Shown piece by piece: positions 51,409-64,000 of a stretch of 64,000 nucleotides of DNA. Under the pieces are notes generated by a model. That model was given only the letters and a program-made list of their open reading frames with translations, had not been told where the DNA came from and did no database searches. Each line of letters begins with the position of its first letter. Position 1 is the stretch's first letter. The translations under genes were made by a program, and so were the position numbers. Location of the stretch: assembly GCF_000576595.1 (NCBI RefSeq), contig NZ_AWSA01000012.1, positions 1 through 64,000 of the forward strand, given 5' to 3'. This DNA is from Intrasporangium oryzae NRRL B-24470 (GTDB lineage Bacteria > Actinomycetota > Actinomycetes > Actinomycetales > Dermatophilaceae).

Positions 51409-53997
51409 TCAGGCGTTGCGAGCGAGTCCGAGCTCGGCCTCGGTCGCGAGGGCCGGGTGGCGCGGCACGACGCGGACGCTGTAGCCGAACGAGCCCGTGC
51501 GGGTCAGCTCCTGCTCTCCCGCGAACTGGAAGCGGCCGCCGTCGTAGCCCTCGACGAGCTCGAGCGGCGCCGTCTCCATCTCGCGCAGGTCGTCTCCGTC
51601 GGAGACCCGGCCGTGGATGAGCTGGACGGTGACCTCGTCGGGGCTGAGGCCGCCGAGGTCGACGTAGGCGCGGACGTGGAGCCGGTCGCCGACCTGCGGC
51701 GAGTCGGAGACCCCGGACGGCTCGACGTGGTCGACCCGGACCCGGGGCCACGCCGCGCGGACCCGCGCCTTGTAGGCCGCGAGGTCCTTGGCGCCCTTGA
51801 ACTCGGGGCCGTTGAGAGCGCGACCCGCGCATGCGGCCGGGCCGTAGAGCCGGGTCGTGTAGTCCTCGACCATCCGGCTCGCGAGGACCTTCGGGCCCAG
51901 CGTCTTCAGCGTGTGCGTCATCATCGAGATCCACCCGCGCGGTAGGCCGTCGGCGTCACGGTCGTAGAACTGGCGCGCCACGGTGTTCTCGATGAGGTCG
52001 TAGAGGGCCGCCGCCTCGATGTCGTCGCGCCGGTCGGGGTCCTCGACGCCGTCGGCCGTCGGGATGGCCCAGCCGTTGTGGCCGTCGAACCACTCGTCCC
52101 ACCAGCCGTCGAGGATCGAGAGGTTGAGGCCACCGTTGAGGGCGGCCTTCATGCCCGACGTGCCGCACGCCTCGAAGGGACGGAGCGGGTTGTTGAGCCA
52201 GACGTCGCAGCCCGGGTAGAGGTGCTGCGCCATGGCGATGTCGTAGTTGGGCAGGAAGACGATGCGGTGGCGGACCTCCGGGTCGTCGGCGAACTGGACC
52301 ATCTCCTGGATGAGGCGCTTGCCCGTCTCGTCGGCGGGGTGCGACTTGCCGGCGATGACGAGCTGGACCGGGCGCTCCGGGTCGAGCAGGAGGCGCTTGA
52401 GGCGGGCCTTGTCGCTCAGCATGAGCGTGAGGCGCTTGTAGGTCGGGACGCGGCGGGCGAAGCCGATGGTGAGCACGTCGGGGTCGAGCACCGAGTCGAC
52501 CCAGCCGAGCTCCGCGGCGGCCGCCCCGCGCTTGAGCCACGACGAACGGACCCGCCGGCGCGCGTCCTGGACGAGCTTGGTGCGCATGGCGCGCTTGGTC
52601 TGCCAGATCGCCTCGGCCGGCACCTCGTCGATGCGGTCCCACAGGTCGTGGCCGGCGATGTCGGCGGTGCCGAGGTGGCGACGGGCGACCTCGTAGACCT
52701 CGCGGTCGACCCAGGTCGGCGCGTGGACGCCGTTGGTGATGCTCGTGATCGGCACCTCGACGTCGTCGAAGCCCGGCCACAGGCCGTCGAACATGCCGCG
52801 GCTCACGACGCCGTGCAGCTCGGACACGCCGTTGGCCCGCTGCGCGAGACGCAGGCCCATGACGGCCATGTTGAAGATGCCCGGCTGGCCACCCTCGTAG
52901 TCCTCGGCGCCGAGGGCGAGGAGCCGCTCGACCGGGACCCCGGGGACCGAGCTCGAGCCGCCGAAGAACTGGTTGATCTTGGCCGCGTCGAACCGGTCGA
53001 TGCCGGCGGGCACCGGCGTGTGGGTCGTGAAGACCGTCGCGGAGCGGACGGCCTCGAGGGCCTCGTCGAAGGCCAGGCCATGGTCACGGACGAGCTCGGC
53101 GATGCGCTCGACGCCGAGGAACCCGGCGTGGCCCTCGTTGGTGTGGTAGACCTCCGGCGCCGGGGCACCCGTGAGCCGCGACCAGAGTCGGAGCGCGCGC
53201 ACGCCCCCGACGCCGAGGAGGAGCTCCTGCTCGAGGCGGGTGTCGCCCCCGCCGCCGTAGAGCGACTCCGTGACCGCGCGGGTCTCCTCGTCGTTGCCCG
53301 GCACGTCGGAGTCGAGCAGCAGGAGCGGCACCCGGCCGACCTGAGCCTTCCAGACGTGGGCGTGCAGGACCCGTCCGGCCGGCAGGCCGACCGAGACGAC
53401 AGCGGGGCTGCCGTCCTCCTCGCGCAGGAGCGAGAGCGGGAGCCCGTCGGGGTCGAGCACGGGGTAGGTCTCGAGCTGCCAGCCGTCACGGCTCAGGGCC
53501 TGCTTGAAGTAGCCGGTCTTGTAGAAGAGGCCGACGCCGACGATCGGCACGCCGAGGTCGGACGCGGTCTTGAGGTGGTCGCCCGCGAGGATGCCGAGGC
53601 CGCCGGAGTACTGCGGCAGGACGGCCGTGATGCCGAACTCGGGGCTGAAGTAGGCGATGGCGGCCGGAGCGACGCGCCCTGCGGCCGCCTCCTCGCGGCT
53701 CCAGCGCTGGTACCAGCGCTCGTGCGTGAGGTAGTGGTCCAGGTCGTCCTTGGCGGCAGAGACCCGGGAGACGAACCCGTCGTCGGCCGCGAGCGCTGCG
53801 AGCTCGTCGGTCGAGAGCCGGGAGAGGAGCTTGACCGGGTCCTCGTTGGCGTCGGCCCACTTGCGCGGGTCGATGCTCTCGAACAGGTCGCGGGTAGGCG
53901 GGTGCCACGACCAGCGCAGGTTGCTGGCGAGGACCCCGAGACCCTCGATGCGGGCCGGGAGGACGGTGCGGACACTGAACCGACGGATTGCCTTCAC
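51409..53997 (-). CDS. glgP: Alpha-glucan phosphorylase GlgP
   Basis: 862 residues, GT35, of the longer actinobacterial/archaeal-like type with an N-terminal DUF3417 helical domain (about 1-110: LPARIEGLGVLASNLRWSWH). It cleaves alpha-1,4 bonds to glucose 1-phosphate. PLP-binding Lys617 is in GTSGMKAALNGGLNLSILDG; NEGHAGFLGVERI and TNGVHAPTW are conserved. A C-terminal domain from about 730 completes the type. GTG 53997 is 8 nt after TATGCT on the minus strand; upstream codons are not homologous. It is divergent from glgE. Confidence 0.95.
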   Translation of the reverse strand: MKAIRRFSVRTVLPARIEGLGVLASNLRWSWHPPTRDLFESIDPRKWADANEDPVKLLSRLSTDELAALAADDGFVSRVSAAKDDLDHYLTHERWYQRWSREEAAAGRVAPAAIAYFSPEFGITAVLPQYSGGLGILAGDHLKTASDLGVPIVGVGLFYKTGYFKQALSRDGWQLETYPVLDPDGLPLSLLREEDGSPAVVSVGLPAGRVLHAHVWKAQVGRVPLLLLDSDVPGNDEETRAVTESLYGGGGDTRLEQELLLGVGGVRALRLWSRLTGAPAPEVYHTNEGHAGFLGVERIAELVRDHGLAFDEALEAVRSATVFTTHTPVPAGIDRFDAAKINQFFGGSSSVPGVPVERLLALGAEDYEGGQPGIFNMAVMGLRLAQRANGVSELHGVVSRGMFDGLWPGFDDVEVPITSITNGVHAPTWVDREVYEVARRHLGTADIAGHDLWDRIDEVPAEAIWQTKRAMRTKLVQDARRRVRSSWLKRGAAAAELGWVDSVLDPDVLTIGFARRVPTYKRLTLMLSDKARLKRLLLDPERPVQLVIAGKSHPADETGKRLIQEMVQFADDPEVRHRIVFLPNYDIAMAQHLYPGCDVWLNNPLRPFEACGTSGMKAALNGGLNLSILDGWWDEWFDGHNGWAIPTADGVEDPDRRDDIEAAALYDLIENTVARQFYDRDADGLPRGWISMMTHTLKTLGPKVLASRMVEDYTTRLYGPAACAGRALNGPEFKGAKDLAAYKARVRAAWPRVRVDHVEPSGVSDSPQVGDRLHVRAYVDLGGLSPDEVTVQLIHGRVSDGDDLREMETAPLELVEGYDGGRFQFAGEQELTRTGSFGYSVRVVPRHPALATEAELGLARNA

Positions 53998-54005
53998 GAG
54001 AGGAC

Positions 54006-54111
54006 AGCATAAGGGTCTCCATGACGGTTTCTTGCAGGCCTTGCAGGCACTTTTCACGAAGTGGACGAGTCGCCGTGGTCTCTCGTGCAGGGGATCCCTT
54101 TTCGATACGGT
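54006..54111. promoter_or_regulatory. Divergent -10 boxes of glgP and glgE
   Basis: TATGCT on the minus strand (54006-54011) is 8 nt from the glgP GTG; TACGGT on the plus strand (54106-54111) is 6 nt from the glgE GTG. About 95 bp lie between, so one regulator could affect both synthesis and breakdown of glucan. Confidence 0.55.
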
Positions 54112-54117
54112 CGGTGC

Positions 54118-56418
54118 GTGACTGGCTCACCTGCGGCCCCCCGCACCCCCAAGCCCGTGTCCACCCCGACCCCCGAGGTCACCAGCCCCCGCCCGGCGGG
54201 AGGCAAGCGCGCGCCACAACCCGCTCCGAAGCCGTCGCCGAGTCCAGCCGGGGGTCCAGCAGCGAGTCCAGCAGCGAGTCCAGCAGCGAGTCCGGACGGG
54301 CGTGCCGACGACGCCACACCGCACGCCGAGCCCGCCTTCGTCGACGACACGGAGGCCGGCGCCATGCACCTCGCTCCAGCCCAGGTCATCAGCATCGCTC
54401 CCACCGTCGCCGGTATGCCGGGTGGCGCGGCCCCCATCGGACGCATCCCGGTGAGCGACGTCCGGCCCCTCGTCGACGGGGGCACGCGACCGGCGAAGTC
54501 GGTCGTCGGCGAGGTGTTCGTCGTCCGGGCCAAGGTCTTCCGGGAGGGGCACGACGCCGTCAACGCGACGGCCGTGCTCACCGACCCCGACGGGCGCGAC
54601 CACTACTTCGCGATGCACAGCGACAACCCCGGCCTCAGCGAGTGGAGCACCACCGTCGTCGCCGACCGTCCCGGCTGGTGGACCTACCGGGTCGAGGGCT
54701 GGTCCGACCCCTACGCGACGTGGCTCCACGACGCCGAGATCAAGATCGGCGCCGGCGTCGACGAGGAGCTGATGTGCGCCGAGGGCGTCACGCTCCTGCG
54801 CCGGTTCGCGGAGGCGGTGCGCGGCCAGGGGACCGACGCGTCCGAGATCGACAAGGGCGTCGCCGCGCTCGAGGACACGAGCAGGCCGGCGGCCCACCGG
54901 TTCGGGTCGGCCAGCTCCCCCGAGATCCGGGGCCTCGCCGCGCTCGTCCCGCTCCGCGAGTTCGTCTCCCCCAGCCCGGCCTACAGCCTCCTCGTCGAGC
55001 GCGAGCGCGCGCTCTACGGCGCGTGGTACGAGATCTTCCCGCGGTCCGAGGGCGCCCACCTCGACGAGAAGACCGGGACGTGGGTGTCCGGGACGTTCCG
55101 CACCGCGATGGAGCGCCTGCCCGCCATCGCCGCCATGGGCTTCGACGTCGTCTACCTCACGCCGATCCACCCGATCGGCACGACCGCCCGCAAGGGGCGC
55201 AACAACACCCTCACGGCGCAGCCGGGCGACCCCGGATCCCCTTACGCCATCGGCTCGCCCGACGGCGGCCACGATGCGATCCACCCCGACCTCGGCACGT
55301 TCGAGGACTTCGACGCCTTCGTCGCCGAGACGAAGCGGCTCGGGATGGAGGTCGCCCTCGACATCGCCCTGCAGGCCTCCCCCGACCATCCGTGGGTGCA
55401 GACCCATCCCTCGCTCTTCACGACGCGAGCCGACGGCTCGATCGCCTACGCCGAGAACCCGCCGAAGAAGTACCAGGACATCTACCCGCTCAACTTCGAC
55501 AACGACCCGGCCCTGGCCTATGCCGAGGTCCGGCGGGTCATCCAGGTCTGGCTCGACCACGGCGTCCGGGCCTTCCGCGTCGACAACCCGCACACGAAGC
55601 CGGTCGCCTTCTGGCAGTGGCTGATCGCCGATGTCGCGATCCGGTACCCCGAGACGATCTGGCTCTCGGAGGCCTTCACGAAACCCGCGATGATGCACGC
55701 CCTCGCCAAGGCCGGCTTCCAGCAGAGCTACACCTACTACGCCTGGCGCAACAGCCGGTACGAGCTCGAGGAGTACGGCCGCGAGCTCGCCGGCGAGGGA
55801 GCGGCATACATGCGCCCGTCGTTCTGGCCGACGACGCACGACATCCTCACGCCCTACATGCAGTACGGCGGCCCGACGGCGTGGAAGCTGCGTGCCGCGA
55901 TCGCGGCGACGATGTCCCCGACCTACGGCATCTACACCGGCTACGAGCTCATGGAGCACGTGGCGCGCCCGGGCGCCGAAGAGCAGGCCGACAACGAGAA
56001 GTACGAGTACAAGGACCGCAAGTGGTTCCTCTACGAGCCGGGCGGTCCCCTCGAGAGCCGGTCGCTCGCGTGGTACCTCAAGCGGCTCAACGACATCCGC
56101 GGTTGGCACCCGGCCCTGCACTGGCTGCGCAACCTCACGTTCCACCGCGCCGACGACGACAACTTCCTCGTGTTCTCCAAGACCCGGGTCGTCGACGGTG
56201 TCCGTGACACGGTCCTCGTCATCGCCAACCTCGACCCGCACGCGACCCGCGAGACGTGGGTCCGACTCGACCTCGAGGCCTTGGGTATGGCGACCTGGTC
56301 GACCTTCGACGCCCACGACCACATCACCAACCAGACGTGGCAGTGGCGCGCCGACAACTTCGTCCGGCTCGGTCCCGACTCCGAGCCCGTGCACGTCATC
56401 CACGTGAGGAGCCACTGA
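54118..56418 (+). CDS. glgE: Alpha-1,4-glucan:maltose-1-phosphate maltosyltransferase GlgE
   Basis: 766 residues, GH13_3. It transfers maltosyl units from maltose 1-phosphate to alpha-glucan. After an extra N-terminal extension of about 100 Pro/Ala/Ser-rich residues come the usual IGRIPVSDVRPLV and VFREGHDAVNATAVL. In the barrel, nucleophile Asp489 (AFRVDNPHT) and acid/base Glu518 (WLSEAFTKP) are 29 residues apart, as in characterised GlgE. The set YEIFPRSEGAHLDEKTGTW and ENPPKKYQDIYPLNFDND is also present. GTG 54118 is 6 nt after TACGGT. It leads glgE-treS-pep2-glgB-pgm. Confidence 0.95.
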   Translation: MTGSPAAPRTPKPVSTPTPEVTSPRPAGGKRAPQPAPKPSPSPAGGPAASPAASPAASPDGRADDATPHAEPAFVDDTEAGAMHLAPAQVISIAPTVAGMPGGAAPIGRIPVSDVRPLVDGGTRPAKSVVGEVFVVRAKVFREGHDAVNATAVLTDPDGRDHYFAMHSDNPGLSEWSTTVVADRPGWWTYRVEGWSDPYATWLHDAEIKIGAGVDEELMCAEGVTLLRRFAEAVRGQGTDASEIDKGVAALEDTSRPAAHRFGSASSPEIRGLAALVPLREFVSPSPAYSLLVERERALYGAWYEIFPRSEGAHLDEKTGTWVSGTFRTAMERLPAIAAMGFDVVYLTPIHPIGTTARKGRNNTLTAQPGDPGSPYAIGSPDGGHDAIHPDLGTFEDFDAFVAETKRLGMEVALDIALQASPDHPWVQTHPSLFTTRADGSIAYAENPPKKYQDIYPLNFDNDPALAYAEVRRVIQVWLDHGVRAFRVDNPHTKPVAFWQWLIADVAIRYPETIWLSEAFTKPAMMHALAKAGFQQSYTYYAWRNSRYELEEYGRELAGEGAAYMRPSFWPTTHDILTPYMQYGGPTAWKLRAAIAATMSPTYGIYTGYELMEHVARPGAEEQADNEKYEYKDRKWFLYEPGGPLESRSLAWYLKRLNDIRGWHPALHWLRNLTFHRADDDNFLVFSKTRVVDGVRDTVLVIANLDPHATRETWVRLDLEALGMATWSTFDAHDHITNQTWQWRADNFVRLGPDSEPVHVIHVRSH
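54255..54290 (+). repeat. Three 12-bp tandem repeats in the glgE N-terminus
   Basis: TCCAGCAGCGAG three times in a row encodes the S-P-A-A units of GPAASPAASPAASPDG. The in-frame unit lets copy number vary without breaking the gene. Confidence 0.85.
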
Positions 56419-56421
56419 GCG

Positions 56422-58127
<1,706 letters not shown>

Positions 58128-58128
<1 letters not shown>

Positions 58129-59548
58129 TGGCGATCGTGCACAAGGGAGCCTCCATCGTCCCGACCAAGACCGAGCTCGTCGCGGCGTGGATGCCCGAGC
58201 AGCGCTGGTACCACGGGAAGGGCCATGAGCCGCGGCTGCGCCGGGTCGGCGGTTTCCGGTTCGAGGACCCCGAGGGCGAGGTCGGGATCGAGACGCTCCT
58301 GCTCGTCGACGAGGCGCCGAGCCCGCCGGTCGTCTACCAGGTCCCCCTGACCTACCGCGGTGCGCCGCTCGACGGCGCCGAGCGCGCGCTCCTCGGCACG
58401 ATGGAGCACAGCGTCCTCGGCACCCGGTGGGTGTACGACGGGCCGCACGACCCGGCATACGTCTCGGGGCTCGTCACCACGATCCTCGGCGACGGCGTCT
58501 CCGACGAGGCGCAGGCCTCGGTCGGCAGCAACGAGCTCGCCGTGGGCACCTCGACCGGCCACGTGGCCGGAACCGTGTCGTCGTCGACGGTCCTGACGGG
58601 CGAGCAGTCCAACACGTCCATCATCTGCCGGATGACCTCGCCCGGCGGCGGCCCTGCGGAGCCGCTCATCGTCAAGGTGTTCCGGACGCTCCAGGACGGC
58701 GACAACCCCGACGTCGTCGTCCAGTCCGCGCTGACCGAGGCCGGGTCGGCCCGCGTGCCCGTCGCGTTCGGGCACCTGGCCGGCCGCTGGGACGCCCCGA
58801 CCGGGGGAACCACCCAGCACGGGCACCTCGCCTTCGCCCAGGAGTTCATCCCGGGGGTCGAGGACGCGTGGCGGGTCGCCCTCGTCGCCGCGGCGTCGGG
58901 CCACGACTTCGCGGCACGAGCCCGCGAGCTCGGCGTCGTGACCGCGCAGATCCACACGACGCTCGCGGAGGCCTTGGGCACCGAGCCCGCCAGCCCCGAG
59001 GCGCGCGAGCGGCTCGTCGCGTCGATGCGTGAGCGGTATGCCGCTGCCGTCGCCCTCGTGCCCGAGCTCGCCTCCCGCTCGGCCGGGGTCACCCGGGTCC
59101 TCGACGGGCTCGCCGCGCTGCGCTGGCCGCCGCTCCAGCGCATCCACGGCGACTACCACCTCGGCCAGGTCCTCGACGTCCCGGAGCGCGGCTGGGTCGC
59201 GCTCGACTTCGAGGGCGAGCCGCTGCGGCCGCTCGCCGAGCGGGTCCGCCCCGACCTGCCCGCCCGCGACGTCGCCGGGATGCTCCGCTCGTTCGACTAC
59301 GTGGCCGGCTCGGTGCACCTCGCCGACCCGGCGCTCGACGCCGGCCCGTGGGCCGCGGCGTGCCGCGCGGCCTTCCTCGACGGATACGCCTCCGTCGCAG
59401 GCGATCCCGACGACAACTCGAGGGCCCTGACGCGGGCCCTCGAGCTCGACAAGGCGCTCTACGAGGTCGTCTACGAGGCGCGCAACCGGCCGAGCTGGCT
59501 CCCCATCCCGCTCGGCGCCATCGATCGTCTCCTCACCGAGGAAGGTGC

Positions 59549-59552
<4 letters not shown>
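58128..59552 (+). CDS. pep2: Maltokinase Pep2/Mak
   Basis: 474 residues of the aminoglycoside-phosphotransferase-like fold. It uses ATP to make maltose 1-phosphate for GlgE. An N-terminal cap (AAWMPEQRWYHGKGHEP) is typical of maltokinases; the catalytic HGDYHLGQVLD has Asp342 and the metal-binding DFEGEP has Asp360. The stretch LTGEQSNTSIICRM forms the nucleotide loop. The start shares one base with the treS stop (TGATG), so translation is coupled. Confidence 0.95.
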
Positions 59553-63509
<3,957 letters not shown>

Positions 63510-63513
<4 letters not shown>

Positions 63514-64000
63514 GCACCGCCGCCCCGGCCGGTCGCGGGCGCCTCTTCCTCGTGATCGGCGTCGCCCACCCGGAGGTCGCGGCCGCGCTCGCCCGACGGT
63601 TCGACCAGGCAGCCGTGGTCGACGTCGCGGTCTTCGACCGGATGGTCGTCGCGGGACGCGCCTCCCCCGAGGACGAGAAGGACGGCCGCCCGACCGTCGA
63701 GCAGGTCCGTCAGCTGCTCCTGCGCTGGTCGGCGGCGATCGCGACGGCCGAGACCTACCAGCTGGAGTGCTTCGACGTCGTGCTCACCGACGCGCTCCCC
63801 GGCTCCCGGCTCGAGGATGTCCTCGACCTCGTCTCCCCCGAGCCCGTGCACCTCGTCGTCGTCGGGGGTCCCGACGACCCCGAGGTCCGGGAGATCCCTC
63901 CGTGGGGCCTCTGGCTCGACCCGGCGGGCCTCACGACGGACGAGGTCGTCGACGCGGTCCTCGACCGACTCGACGACGCCGTGGTGCCGACGGCGACAGA
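63510..64000 (+). CDS. P-loop-kinase-like protein without Walker A, 3' partial
   Basis: ATG 63510 overlaps the pgm stop (ATGA) and the frame stays open to the window end, 163 codons. [20 protein letters not shown] occupies the place where related small kinases have GxxGxGKST; the following FDRMVVAGR and [20 protein letters not shown] match the later part of those kinases (chloramphenicol-phosphotransferase-like AAA kinases). With no Walker Lys it may not bind ATP. It is probably the next gene of the glg operon. The C-terminus is outside the window. Confidence 0.65.

Overview
The window is a high-GC (about 70 percent or more by eye) actinobacterial chromosome segment with dense, short-gapped operons. 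Family content and codon use point to Micrococcales, most plausibly an Intrasporangiaceae-like organism; that placement is an inference. I saw no tRNA, rRNA, insertion sequence, prophage or CRISPR array. The window starts inside an NAD(P)-binding reductase gene and ends inside a P-loop-kinase-like gene.

Layout. 1-1.7 kb: reductase fragment and a double START-domain (SRPBCC) protein. 1.8-5.5 kb: ilvB-ilvN-ilvC (branched-chain amino acid synthesis) behind a leader-peptide attenuator. 5.6-10.2 kb: tandem acetyltransferase, small SRPBCC protein, an unrecognised 434-residue protein, and a divergent 2-oxoglutarate dioxygenase/AraC pair. 10.3-14.6 kb: ilvD, a SixA-like phosphatase, a 4-TM protein and a membrane-anchored pentapeptide-repeat protein. 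14.8-18.2 kb: a TetR regulator with three tandem operators facing an operon of a nucleotide-site-less ABC-like protein and a YhgE/Pip membrane protein. 18.2-23.3 kb: ThiS/MoaD-like, BNR-repeat, 2-hydroxyacid dehydrogenase, MOSC, sugar dehydrogenase lipoprotein and DUF937 genes. 23.6-27.1 kb: gatCAB amidotransferase operon. 27.2-29.0 kb: a frame-disrupted glycosyltransferase and its frame-disrupted TetR regulator. 29.0-33.9 kb: a five-gene branched-chain amino acid ABC transporter (liv). 34.1-45.1 kb: ligA, an acyl-CoA ligase, an L,D-transpeptidase lipoprotein, EamA exporter, MetE-like protein, an acetyltransferase, mnmA with a cysteine desulfurase, and a small membrane protein. 45.3-49.0 kb: etfBA and a YbjN/enoyl-CoA hydratase/YqfO-like operon. 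49.2-63.5 kb: a glycogen/trehalose block (glgX, glgP, then glgE-treS-pep2-glgB-pgm).

How the genes work together. ilvBNC, ilvD and the liv transporter cover synthesis and uptake of branched-chain amino acids. etfBA with the hydratase and acyl-CoA ligase suggest fatty-acid oxidation. The glg block encodes the GlgE route: TreS turns trehalose into maltose, Pep2 phosphorylates it, GlgE adds maltosyl units to alpha-glucan, GlgB branches it; GlgP, GlgX and Pgm return glucan to central metabolism. mnmA and its desulfurase form a tRNA 2-thiouridine unit.

Two global signals stand out. First, the octamer CGGCATAC (or its complement) occurs about 37 times, far above expectation, in genes and as inverted pairs in intergenic hairpins, which recalls DNA uptake sequences of other bacteria. 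Second, many first genes of transcription units have a TANNNT-type -10 box 5-8 nt before the start codon and no Shine-Dalgarno, indicating widespread leaderless transcription; this fixes several start codons.
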